DNA from: Halopenitus sp041821145
GTDB taxonomy: Archaea > Halobacteriota > Halobacteria > Halobacteriales > Haloferacaceae
NCBI RefSeq assembly: GCF_041821145.1
Contig: NZ_JBGUBC010000010.1
Span: 1 to 64,000 of the forward strand
Length of the DNA: 64,000 nucleotides
Direction: 5' to 3'
In this document: positions 32,293-40,662 of the stretch, piece after piece
How the letters are laid out: each line of letters opens with the position of its first letter
How positions within the stretch are numbered: position 1 is the first letter of the stretch
Made by a program: the position numbers and the translations under genes
The notes under the pieces: generated by a model
What the model was told of the DNA's origin: nothing
Seen by the model: the letters and a program-made list of their open reading frames with translations, nothing else
Database searches by the model: none

Positions 32293-35200
32293 CTATTTTC
32301 GTAACTCGACGATGAAGACCGCTCCCTCGCGCTCGTCATCGGGGTTCGCTTGACGGGCTGTGGTGGGTTGCTCCGTTCGGTCGTCGGTCTCGGATCGGCT
32401 GTCTGGGCGACTTGTGTAGGCCGCTCTATCCTCGACCCGGATGTCGCCACCATAGCTCTCGACGAGCGTTTTCACCAGATACAGCCCGATCCCAGTGCCC
32501 TGGCTGTCGAGTCCTTTCTCACCCTTGCCAAAGATGGCGTCTTTCTGGTTGTCGGGGACCCCAGGACCGTTATCCGCGACCCGGACGACGACGGTGTCCT
32601 CACGTTCTGTCGCCGAAACAGCCACCTTCGGGACCTCCCTATCATTGTGCTGGATGGCGTTTTTGAGCAAGTTTCGAAAGACGGAACCCAGCATGTTGTT
32701 GGCCTGCACCGACACCGGTGGGATCGTCGTTTCCTCGGTGAGTTCGACTTCGGGATATGCCGACTCCACTTCCTGGATTTCGCTTTCGAGCATGGTGCGG
32801 AGGCCGACCTGCTGTAGCTCCTCTTCTGCCGAGAGCATCACGTCGGCCATCTCCCGTGCCGATGTCGTGAGTTCGACTACGTGATCGGCGTTCTCGAGGA
32901 TAGTCTCGATGTACTCCTGTAACTCCTCGTCGTCACATTCGGCTTCGAATAACTCGGTATAGGCCGTTATCAACTGGATGTCGTTGCGAATGTCGTGGCG
33001 CAATACTTGATTGAGGATCTCGAGGTTGTCGCGTTGTTCCTCTAACTGCCGTTCGTACTCCTTGCGTTCGGTGATGTCCCGAACCAGTGCATGTAATGCC
33101 GGTTCCCCCTGGTGCTCGAAACGGCTGAGTTTCACTTCGGCCGGGAATTCGGTTCCGTCGATGCGTTGATGGGTCCACTCGAAGAACGCCTCGCCCTCCT
33201 CGAAGGCCGTTTCGACGTGATCCAGTGCCGCTGTTTCCGAATCCGCACCGTCCGGCTGGGTCGACGGTGAGAGGTCCCACGGGGTGTAATTAACGAACTC
33301 GTCGACGGACTCGATACCGAACAGTTCAAGTGTCCGCTCGTTGCAGTCGAAGAACCCGTCCCAATCGAGCAACATGAGCGCGTCGCGGGTGTCCTCGAAG
33401 AGATTGCGGTACTTCTCCTCGCGCTCCTCGAGTTCGCGTTCGTTCTCCTTTCGGGCGGTGATATCTCTGGCGAGCAGCACTACCTCATCATGCTCCTCGT
33501 CTGGTATGGGCGCAATCCGTCCCTCGAACCACGTCTGTTCGCTCTCCAAAGCGAGTGAATACTCCACCGTCTGGACTGCTCCGGTGTCAAGTGACTCCTC
33601 GATACCCTCGACGATGGTCTGTGTAACGTCGGGGGGCAACACGTCGGGGGCTTTCGAGCCGATGAGTTCCGACGCGTCATCAACGAGGAGGTCCTCCTGT
33701 CTAGTGAGTACCTCTCGATATCGCCCCTGCCTATCGTAGACAACAGTCACGTCGGGGATTGCGTTCGTAATTGCCCGGATCCGGTTTCGCTCGGCAGCGA
33801 GCTTCTGTTTTTGAGCTTTGCGCTCGGTGATGTCCCGCACCAGCGCGTGGATAACGGGATCGCCATCGTACTCGAACCGACTGAGCTTCACCTCCGCCGG
33901 GAACGTCGTCCCGTCGACGCGCTGGTGGGTCCACTCGAAGAACGCCTCGCCCTCTTCGAAGGCCTCGTCGATCCGTTCGAGTGCCGCGTCCTTCGATTCT
34001 CGTCCGTCGGGCTGTGTCGGGGGAGAGAACTCCCAGGGGGAGTACTCGACGAACTCTTCGACCGGCTCGATACCGAACAGTTCGAGTGCCTGCTCGTTGC
34101 AATCGACGTAGCCGTCCCGGTCCATAAGCATGAGCGCGTCGCGGGTATCCTCAAACAGGTTGCGGTACTTCTCCTCGCGCTCCTCGAGTTCACGTTCGCG
34201 TCGTTTTCGTTCCGTGATATCGACGAGATACCCGAGCAGATGGTTACTCTTGCTGTCTTCCTGAAGGTCTTTGGTGTACTCCATCACCCACCGAACGTCG
34301 CCATTCGCGGTGATTACCCGATAGGGATCCGGACTGAACAGGTCGGTTTCTTCGTCGTTGTACTCGGCCATTTCCTGTTTGACTCGGTCGAGATCCTCGT
34401 CGTGAACGAGGTCGGCGTAGACGAACTCGTTCGACTGGAGTTCATCGGACGTATACCCGAACACGTCCTCGACGTTCTCCGAGACGTACGTGATGGGCCA
34501 GCGCTCCGCGTCCTCCCACTTGAAAACGACTGCAGGCCCTTCCCTGAACATGTCTCTTTCGGCTTCGAGCGCCAGTTCAGCCCGTTTTCGGTCGTCGATA
34601 TCCTGATGGATGCCCACTGACCGGGTCGGCTCTCCGGTTTCGTCTCGATCTACGACCTTCCCCATGGTTCGCACCCACTTCCAGTCGCCCGACTTCGTCT
34701 CCAAGCGGTACTCACACTGGTAATACGGCGTTCTCTTTTCGATATGTTCGGCCAGTGCTTCGTCGTGTCGTGTCTTCCCCTCTGGATGGACGACCTGCTC
34801 CCAGTCGTCAAGATTATCTCCCATCTCGGATTGCGTATAGCCCAGCATTTCGGTGAGCAACTCATCACGCGCCACCTCGTCGGTCTCCATGTCCCAGTCC
34901 CAAATCCCGAGGTTCGCACCCTCGAGGGCCATCTTCATGCGCTCTTTCGTGGTTCGCAGTTCCTTTTCCCGTTCCTTGCGTTCGGTGACGTCACGACCGT
35001 TCACGATGATGCCGTCGATCTCGTCGTCGAGGCGACTGCGCATGGTGGCCTCGAGCCAGCACCACGTTCCGTCAGCCCGAAGACATCGGAATTCGACGGT
35101 TTCGGGGTCCTCCGGGGCCGCTCGAACCGTCTCGATCGCATCGAAAAGCGTGTCACTGTCCTCGGGGTGTACGTATTCGCACGCGTCGTCGCCGGTCAGG

Positions 35201-35367
35201 TCGGTGGGATCGTAGCCGAGGAGACGCTTCACAGCAGGGCTCACGTACGTCATCGTTCCGTCGGGGTCAATGACTACGGTGACGTCGTTTGCCTCCTCGA
35301 CGAGCTTCCGGTACCATTCACCCGGTCGCTCGTTCCCTGCCGTCTCTGTCTCACTCGGGCCCGACAT
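32293..35367 (-). CDS. six-PAS-domain histidine kinase
   Basis: The 1024-residue cytoplasmic kinase has six PAS/PAC units in a row, each ending in a form of DITERK. A HisKA helix with the phospho-accepting His (QVLRHDIRND) follows, and then a HATPase_c domain (N box LLKNAIQHN, G1 VADNGPGVPD, G2 GTGIGLYLVK). No membrane segment or receiver domain is visible, so it probably senses an internal signal such as redox or light through PAS ligands. PAS units 4 and 6 are near-identical. ATG 35367 is favoured over 35475, whose extra 36 residues are basic and unlike PAS. A tnpB element inserted just upstream may affect its promoter. Confidence 0.88.
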   Translation of the reverse strand: MSGPSETETAGNERPGEWYRKLVEEANDVTVVIDPDGTMTYVSPAVKRLLGYDPTDLTGDDACEYVHPEDSDTLFDAIETVRAAPEDPETVEFRCLRADGTWCWLEATMRSRLDDEIDGIIVNGRDVTERKEREKELRTTKERMKMALEGANLGIWDWDMETDEVARDELLTEMLGYTQSEMGDNLDDWEQVVHPEGKTRHDEALAEHIEKRTPYYQCEYRLETKSGDWKWVRTMGKVVDRDETGEPTRSVGIHQDIDDRKRAELALEAERDMFREGPAVVFKWEDAERWPITYVSENVEDVFGYTSDELQSNEFVYADLVHDEDLDRVKQEMAEYNDEETDLFSPDPYRVITANGDVRWVMEYTKDLQEDSKSNHLLGYLVDITERKRRERELEEREEKYRNLFEDTRDALMLMDRDGYVDCNEQALELFGIEPVEEFVEYSPWEFSPPTQPDGRESKDAALERIDEAFEEGEAFFEWTHQRVDGTTFPAEVKLSRFEYDGDPVIHALVRDITERKAQKQKLAAERNRIRAITNAIPDVTVVYDRQGRYREVLTRQEDLLVDDASELIGSKAPDVLPPDVTQTIVEGIEESLDTGAVQTVEYSLALESEQTWFEGRIAPIPDEEHDEVVLLARDITARKENERELEEREEKYRNLFEDTRDALMLLDWDGFFDCNERTLELFGIESVDEFVNYTPWDLSPSTQPDGADSETAALDHVETAFEEGEAFFEWTHQRIDGTEFPAEVKLSRFEHQGEPALHALVRDITERKEYERQLEEQRDNLEILNQVLRHDIRNDIQLITAYTELFEAECDDEELQEYIETILENADHVVELTTSAREMADVMLSAEEELQQVGLRTMLESEIQEVESAYPEVELTEETTIPPVSVQANNMLGSVFRNLLKNAIQHNDREVPKVAVSATEREDTVVVRVADNGPGVPDNQKDAIFGKGEKGLDSQGTGIGLYLVKTLVESYGGDIRVEDRAAYTSRPDSRSETDDRTEQPTTARQANPDDEREGAVFIVELRK
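33060..34195 (-). repeat. duplicated PAS module inside the histidine kinase
   Basis: Two segments, about 33060-33430 and 33815-34195, encode PAS units that agree closely: both contain EEREEKYRNLFEDTRDAL, EEGEAFFEWTHQR and FPAEVKLSRFE. The DNA also matches over long runs, e.g. ttgcggtacttctcctcgcg in both. They flank an unrelated PAS unit, so the duplication copied a block rather than making a direct tandem. Confidence 0.75.
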
Positions 35368-35533
35368 TAGTGGTAGGTCGTCCCGATTGACGTGTTTTGG
35401 GTACTTGAATTGTTCGCGGCGTCGGTGGCGGTTCTCATACTGCGATACCCCAGAAGGCCATTGAGAACTACTCATGAGTAGCAGGAGGTATCCTCACGGA
35501 TACGCGACCTCATCGCGAGCGTAGTGAACTACT

Positions 35534-35579
35534 CCACCCTACTCGCTCACGGCTGACGCCGTTCGCTCCTTGAGGGTGG
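35534..35579. repeat. right-end palindrome of solo-tnpB element 2
   Basis: CCACCCT (35534-35540) pairs with AGGGTGG (35573-35579) around an inner hairpin (ACGGC tgac GCCGT). It overlaps the tnpB stop and is followed by ggcttcctg, like the ends of element 1. It is the expected place for the TnpB guide-RNA scaffold. Confidence 0.5.
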
Positions 35580-36798
35580 GGCTTCCTGTTTCAACGACGC
35601 ACTTTGCATCCACGACAGTGGACGGCCCACCAGTCACGGACGTAGGGAGTGCAGTCTCCGCAGGCGTCACTTCGGCGTATCCCACGCCTAACTCTGAAAG
35701 ACCGCGTTGCAGCACGTTGTACGCGGCATTCTCGTCGCGGTCGGTCTCGAACCCGCACGTCGGACAGGAATGCTCACGCACCCACAACCCCTTCTCAACC
35801 TCGACACCACACTCGGCACACTCCTGGGTTGTGCCCTCGGGTTCGACTTTCACGAAGTGCGTGCCCTCGCGGTCGCACTTGTATTCGAGAAAGTCGATGA
35901 ATGTCCGCCACGACGCCGACGCTCGGTTCCGACTGTTCGACGGGAGTTGCATCATCCCGTGAACGTCGAGGTCTTCCACGGCCACGAGGTCGTACTCCCG
36001 AGCGTAGTACGCCGACAGCTTGTGCAAGAAGTCACGCCGTTTCCGTACAATACGAGCGTGGATACGGGCCACGCGACGGCGTTGGTCGTGCCAGTTCTGC
36101 GAACCTTCCTGTTTGCGACTCAACGCTCGCTGCTCGCGGTCGAGTCGCCGGTACTCGGATTCGAGATCGAGACTGCCGACCATCGTGCTGTCGGTGTCGT
36201 GGGCGTACTTGATGATGCCCACGTCGATGCCGACCATATTCTCGCGGGCAACCTCGTCCAACGCGGGCTTTTTCGGTGTCGAATCTTCGGTTTCGATGCC
36301 GAAGGTGGCGTACCACTCGCCCGTTTTCTCTTGCTTGACCGTGACCTGTTTGACGCGGGCATCGTCGGGGATGTCGCGGTGGAGGTGAATCGGAATCTTA
36401 CCAATCTTGGAAAGTTCGAGGATGGTCTGGCCACTCGTATTCTTGAGTTCGAAACCAGACTGGTTGTAGGTGAGGCTCCGATACTCTCGCGGTGACTTCC
36501 ACGTGAGCATCCCGACCTTGTGCCCATTTTCCTTCTGTTCTTTGAGTCGGTCGAGGTTGTCGCTGACGCGGCGGGCGACCATCTGCAACACTTTCGAGTA
36601 CACGTCGTTCAACTCGTCCCACCAGTCTTTCAGGTCGGGCAGTATGTTCTGCATCACGGTGTAGGACAGGTACTCGTCGGTGTTGCGGAGTTCGTACAGG
36701 TAGTGGTTGTAGAGTTGCCTACAGGTATCGGTATGCCGCTCTAACTCGTCTGTGACGGACTCGCTCGGCTTGATGCGATACCTGTAGTTGTAGTTCAT
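35539..36798 (-). CDS. tnpB: TnpB, RNA-guided endonuclease (second, distinct lineage)
   Basis: The 419-residue protein is an intact TnpB. RuvC residues are D192 in MVGIDVGIIKYA, E275 in LVAVEDLDVHG and D355 in ETDRDENAAYN. A zinc ribbon has CAEC (327-330) and CPTC (345-348). The N-terminus (MNYNYRYRIKPSESV) is of the type found in IS1341-like solo tnpB elements. Sequence likeness to the TnpB at 11403 is limited to the catalytic motifs, so the two elements arrived independently. It follows a 49-residue DUF2080-type gene by 4 nt. Confidence 0.9.
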   Translation of the reverse strand: MNYNYRYRIKPSESVTDELERHTDTCRQLYNHYLYELRNTDEYLSYTVMQNILPDLKDWWDELNDVYSKVLQMVARRVSDNLDRLKEQKENGHKVGMLTWKSPREYRSLTYNQSGFELKNTSGQTILELSKIGKIPIHLHRDIPDDARVKQVTVKQEKTGEWYATFGIETEDSTPKKPALDEVARENMVGIDVGIIKYAHDTDSTMVGSLDLESEYRRLDREQRALSRKQEGSQNWHDQRRRVARIHARIVRKRRDFLHKLSAYYAREYDLVAVEDLDVHGMMQLPSNSRNRASASWRTFIDFLEYKCDREGTHFVKVEPEGTTQECAECGVEVEKGLWVREHSCPTCGFETDRDENAAYNVLQRGLSELGVGYAEVTPAETALPTSVTGGPSTVVDAKCVVETGSPTLKERTASAVSE

Positions 36799-36802
36799 TG
36801 TG

Positions 36803-36952
36803 TTACTCGTCTTGGTCGTCGGGGTCGCTGACGCGGATGACTTTCACGTCTGCGCCGCGCCAGTCTTTGGGAACGGTGACGTGGGCACTCCCGCCGAACT
36901 CCTTGGCTTCTCGGTCGATGATTTCCTCGCCTTCCAACTCAAACGTGCCCAT
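36803..36952 (-). CDS. DUF2080-family transposase-associated protein
   Basis: The 49-residue protein (MGTFELEGEEIIDREAKEFG, then GGSAHVTVPKDWRGADVKVI) matches the small AbrB-like DUF2080 proteins that precede tnpB in many haloarchaeal elements. The segment SAHVTVPKDWRG has the strand-loop-strand look of a swapped-hairpin DNA-binding domain. It is on the same strand as tnpB and ends 4 nt before its start, so the two are co-transcribed. Regulation of the element is likely, but unproven. Confidence 0.85.
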   Translation of the reverse strand: MGTFELEGEEIIDREAKEFGGSAHVTVPKDWRGADVKVIRVSDPDDQDE

Positions 36953-37020
36953 ACATGACTATATACCCAATATATATTTTAGTTGTTTCGGTTGAGAGTG
37001 ACAATGGCATACGGCTGTAT

Positions 37021-37075
37021 CCCCGCCCTACTGCGCTACTCGGCCTTCGGCCTGCGTTGCTCCTTGAGGACGGGG
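37021..37075. repeat. left-end palindrome of solo-tnpB element 2
   Basis: CCCCGCCCT (37021-37029) pairs with AGGACGGGG (37067-37075) with one mismatch, enclosing GGCCTTCGGCC. With the hairpin at 35534 it brackets the tnpB and DUF2080 genes; the element is about 1.55 kb. Confidence 0.5.
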
Positions 37076-37091
37076 ACTTAGCCTGTAAAAG

Positions 37092-37097
37092 TTAAAT
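37092..37097 (+). promoter_or_regulatory. TATA box for VOC-family gene
   Basis: ttaaat is 23-28 nt before ATG 37120. It lies only about 20 nt beyond the end of tnpB element 2, so the element stops just short of this promoter. Confidence 0.5.
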
Positions 37098-37119
37098 CCC
37101 GTCCGGACGGACGTCGGGT

Positions 37120-37539
37120 ATGGCCGATCTACAGGCTCACCACTTCGGAATCATCGTCGAGGATATCGAGGAATCGCTCTCCTTCTACCGGGACACGCTC
37201 GGGTTGGAGGTGGCCGCGGAGTTCACCCTGGATGGAGACGGGATCGCGACCGCGATCGACGTCGAGGGAGTGACGGGGCGGTTCGCACACCTGGATGCGG
37301 GCGGGGCCCGCATCGAGTTGATCGAGTATGAGCCGGCCGGGGAGACGGCGAGAGCCGAGGCGGTCAATCAACTCGGAGCGAAACACGCGGGCTTCGAGGT
37401 CGACGACATCGATGCCTTCTATGCGGATCTCCCGGATTCGGCCTCGCCGATCGCGGAGCCCCAACGAAGCCAAAGCGGAGCGAGGATACTCTTCTTCGAG
37501 GATCCCGACGGGAACATCCTCGAAGTCATCAGTACCTAA
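37120..37539 (+). CDS. VOC-family (glyoxalase/epimerase-like) protein
   Basis: The 139-residue protein has the paired beta-alpha-beta-beta-beta units of the vicinal-oxygen-chelate fold. HHFGIIVEDIEESLSFYRDTLG carries the first metal ligand (His), ARIELIEY the Glu, KHAGFEVDDIDAFYADL the second His, and ILFFEDPDGNILEVIS the last Glu. These fit lactoylglutathione lyase or methylmalonyl-CoA epimerase relatives. The exact reaction cannot be told from sequence alone. It stands alone, convergent with acs. Confidence 0.82.
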   Translation: MADLQAHHFGIIVEDIEESLSFYRDTLGLEVAAEFTLDGDGIATAIDVEGVTGRFAHLDAGGARIELIEYEPAGETARAEAVNQLGAKHAGFEVDDIDAFYADLPDSASPIAEPQRSQSGARILFFEDPDGNILEVIST

Positions 37540-37618
37540 CTCGCCGATTCAGCAGAAAAATCGACCCCGCAACGAGCGAGTGGGTCGTCAGACCCCGAGC
37601 GAAGGAGGGTCGGGTCGT

Positions 37619-39619
37619 TTATTCGCCCTGAACGGCTTCTTGGATGTCCGAAACGATGTCGGGATTACGAAGCGTGCTGGTGTTGCCGAGTTCCTCGTCG
37701 TTCGCGATGTTCTCGAGGAGTCGACGCATGATCTTCCCGGAGCGCGTCTTGGGGAGTTCGGGCGTGAAGATGACCTGCTCGGGCTTCGCGATCGGTCCTA
37801 TCGCGTCGTTGACGCCGGCGATGATCCGGTCGCGAAGCTCGTCGGTCTCCTCGTATCCTTCCTCGGTGATGACGTAGGCGTAAACCGCCTCGCCTTTGAT
37901 CTCGTGCTCGCCACCGACGACGGCGGCCTCCGCGACGCCCTCGACGCCGACGATCGCTGATTCGATCTCCATCGTCCCGAGGCGATGTCCGGAGACGTTG
38001 ATGACGTCGTCGACGCGACCGAGCACGGTGATGTAGCCGTCCTCGTCGATCTTCGCGCCGTCCTCCGGGAAATAGACCCAATCGTCGGGATCGTCGCTTT
38101 CGACGTCGGAGTACTCCGCCCAGTACTCCTCGATGTAGCGCTCGTCGTTATTGTATAGCGTACGCAACATTCCGGGCCATGGCTTTTGAATGGTGAGGTA
38201 GCCCGCGTTCCCCGGATCGACCTCCGCTCCACTGACGTCGACGATCTGGGCGTCGATCCCCGGAAGTGGCGGGCCGGCCGACCCCGGCTTCATTTCGGCG
38301 ATTCCGGGCAGCGTCGTGATCATCATTCCGCCGGTTTCCGTCTGCCACCAGGTATCGACGATCGGGCAGGATTCGTCGCCGATATGCTTGTAGTACCACT
38401 TCCACGCGCGCGGATTGATCGGCTCGCCAACGGTCCCGAGTAGCCGGAGACTCGAGAGATCGTGCTCGGCCGGATACTCCTCGCCCCACTTCATGAACGC
38501 GCGGATGGCCGTCGGCGCGGTGTACAGCTGGGTCGCCTCGTACTCCTCGATGATCTCCCAGAGTCGATCGCGGTCGGGATGATCGGGCGTTCCCTCGTAC
38601 ATCATGGTCGTTGTACCCAGTGCGAGGGGGCCGTAGACGATATAGGAGTGGCCGGTGATCCAGCCGATGTCGGCCGAGCAGAAATAGGTGTCCTCGGGTT
38701 TGATGTCGAGGACCGCCTGTGAGGTCCAACTCGCCCACGCGAGGTAGCCGGCAGTCGTGTGTTTGACTCCCTTTGGCTGGCCGGTGGTTCCGGAGGTGTA
38801 CATCAAAAACAGCATATCCTCGGCGTCCCGGGTGACAGGGTCGACCGTCGCGCCCTCGTGGTCGCTCACGAGATCGTCGTAGTCGATCTGATCGTCTCCC
38901 AGCTCGTGGCCGAAGTCGTCTCCGTTCGGGCCGAGACGGTCGACGACCACGGTGGTCGTCTCCTGATCGACGCCGGCAAGCCCCTCGTTGGCCTTCGAGA
39001 GGTGATCGAGGGGATCCCCACGGCGATAGTAGCCATCACAGGTGATGAGATACTCCGAATCCGCGGAGTTCATGCGCGTGGCGAGTGCGTCCGCGGAGAA
39101 CCCGGCGAAAACGACGCTATGGGGGGCCCCGATACGCGCGCACGCGAGCATCACGATCGGCAACTCGGGGATCATGGGCATGTACATCGTGACGACGTCG
39201 TCCTCCTCGACGCCGAGGTCACGCAGGGCCGCCGCAGCCTCGTTCACCTCGCGGTGGAGTTCCGCGTAGGTGTAGGTCCGGTTCTCCTCATCGACGGGTT
39301 CGCCGACCCATTCGATGGCAGCCTCGTCGCCGCGCTCCGCGAGATGGCGATCGAGGCAGTTAGCCGACGCGTTCAGCTCGCCGCCGGTGAACCACTCATA
39401 AAACGGCGGATCGTCGTCATCGAGCACCCGGTTGTAGGGAATCTCCCACTCGAGCAGGTCCGCCGCCGCCTGCCAACAGTTCGGCCAGTTCGCCTCGAAC
39501 TCCTCGTAAATATCCGAATCGGTTACGTTTGCCTGCTGTGAAAACGACGCAGGCGGGTCGAAGACGTCCTGGTCCGCGAGTCGTGCTTCCAGTTCGGCTT
39601 CCTCATCCGTACCAGACAT
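37619..39619 (-). CDS. acs: acetyl-CoA synthetase (AMP-forming)
   Basis: The 666-residue enzyme turns acetate, ATP and CoA into acetyl-CoA. It has the P-loop YTSGTTGQPKGVKHT, the adenylate-binding WWQTETGG, the hinge region GRVDDVINVSGHRLG and the C-terminal KTRSGKIMRRLL, with the Lys that is acetylated in regulated homologues. The length is normal. The acetate pocket Trp (WWQTETGG) and the N-terminal ACAS region are present. It is convergent with the VOC gene, and the next gene upstream (39714) is on the same strand. Confidence 0.93.
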   Translation of the reverse strand: MSGTDEEAELEARLADQDVFDPPASFSQQANVTDSDIYEEFEANWPNCWQAAADLLEWEIPYNRVLDDDDPPFYEWFTGGELNASANCLDRHLAERGDEAAIEWVGEPVDEENRTYTYAELHREVNEAAAALRDLGVEEDDVVTMYMPMIPELPIVMLACARIGAPHSVVFAGFSADALATRMNSADSEYLITCDGYYRRGDPLDHLSKANEGLAGVDQETTTVVVDRLGPNGDDFGHELGDDQIDYDDLVSDHEGATVDPVTRDAEDMLFLMYTSGTTGQPKGVKHTTAGYLAWASWTSQAVLDIKPEDTYFCSADIGWITGHSYIVYGPLALGTTTMMYEGTPDHPDRDRLWEIIEEYEATQLYTAPTAIRAFMKWGEEYPAEHDLSSLRLLGTVGEPINPRAWKWYYKHIGDESCPIVDTWWQTETGGMMITTLPGIAEMKPGSAGPPLPGIDAQIVDVSGAEVDPGNAGYLTIQKPWPGMLRTLYNNDERYIEEYWAEYSDVESDDPDDWVYFPEDGAKIDEDGYITVLGRVDDVINVSGHRLGTMEIESAIVGVEGVAEAAVVGGEHEIKGEAVYAYVITEEGYEETDELRDRIIAGVNDAIGPIAKPEQVIFTPELPKTRSGKIMRRLLENIANDEELGNTSTLRNPDIVSDIQEAVQGE

Positions 39620-39713
39620 TACGATCGATGATTAACATCGTTGGCTATAAACGTATGGTAATTCGGGCTGACGGGGGCCGGATTTCCCCGACGGGAGTCG
39701 GATCCAGCGTCGA

Positions 39714-40361
39714 CTACCCGAAGTTCTCGATCTTGGCGGCTTGACGGTTGGCTCCCGCCGCATCGAGTGCGGCCTCCGCGTCCTCGACGAAGGCCGCGAA
39801 TCCGTAGACGAACACCTGCTCGCCTTCGGTGCCGGCCAGTACGTCAGCGACGACGGGGCCGAGATCGGCGTTGGAGTCCTCCAGGAGATGAACCGTCGCT
39901 CCTCGCTCCCGGAGGGCCGTCAGGCGCGTGCGATGTGCGGGGGTCTCGTCTCGATAGACGATCGCGACCTCGTTGCCGTCCGCTAGTGCGCGTTCGCCGA
40001 TACCGATCGCGGGGCCGATACCCGGTCCGCCGGCGAGAACCACGACACGAGATTCGCCCTCGTAGTGATCGTTCCCGTAGGGGCCCTCCATTTCAAGTGT
40101 ATCGCCGGGAGCAAGCGAGGCAAGGTACTCGGAGAAGGGACCGCCCTCGTCGGGTTCGATCGCGATCGTCGTCTCGAAGGTCGAGTCGGCATCGGGCGAG
40201 GAGAGCGTGTAGAACCGCGAGTACTCCTCGCTGTCGACTACGCCGGTGAGCTTGAGAAACTGCCCTGGTTCGGCGTCGAATCCCTCCGGAGACTCGAACG
40301 TGATCGCGACCGTGTCCGATCCGACGTCCTCGACCGTTGTGACGGTGACGGTTGCGTCCAT
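39714..40361 (-). CDS. FAD/NAD(P)-binding oxidoreductase (ferredoxin-NADP reductase fold)
   Basis: The 215-residue protein has a flavin domain with SRFYTLSSPDAD (the RxYTxxS FAD motif) and an NAD(P) domain with VVVLAGGPGIGPAIGIGE. It is the size of Fre-like flavin reductases and of the reductase part of dioxygenases. It may pass electrons between NAD(P)H and ferredoxin or a flavin. Its divergent neighbours korAB make reduced ferredoxin, so a shared electron carrier is possible. ATG 40361 is chosen because the beta-barrel begins DATVTVTTVEDVG. Confidence 0.82.
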   Translation of the reverse strand: MDATVTVTTVEDVGSDTVAITFESPEGFDAEPGQFLKLTGVVDSEEYSRFYTLSSPDADSTFETTIAIEPDEGGPFSEYLASLAPGDTLEMEGPYGNDHYEGESRVVVLAGGPGIGPAIGIGERALADGNEVAIVYRDETPAHRTRLTALRERGATVHLLEDSNADLGPVVADVLAGTEGEQVFVYGFAAFVEDAEAALDAAGANRQAAKIENFG

Positions 40362-40662
40362 ACGGACGGTTGATCGTTCACACACAAACCAGTTCCCGTC
40401 GCGATCGGCCCCGGGAGGACTCGAGGCGATTCGGATATCCGACTGCTCGAACTCCGGAGTTCGATGGGCGTCGAACTGACGCTCGATCACCGTTCGCGGA
40501 TCGGTCGAATGGAGTGGACGATCGGAGGTGATACACGGGTATACTCGTCTGGGAAATTTTATTTCCTCCATATATCGGTGAAAAGTTGACGTTCGTTCGG
40601 AATTATCTCGGTGCGCGCTTTCAGAAGTCTTTTGATTCGTGCAGTAGAACCACCGAAACAGC

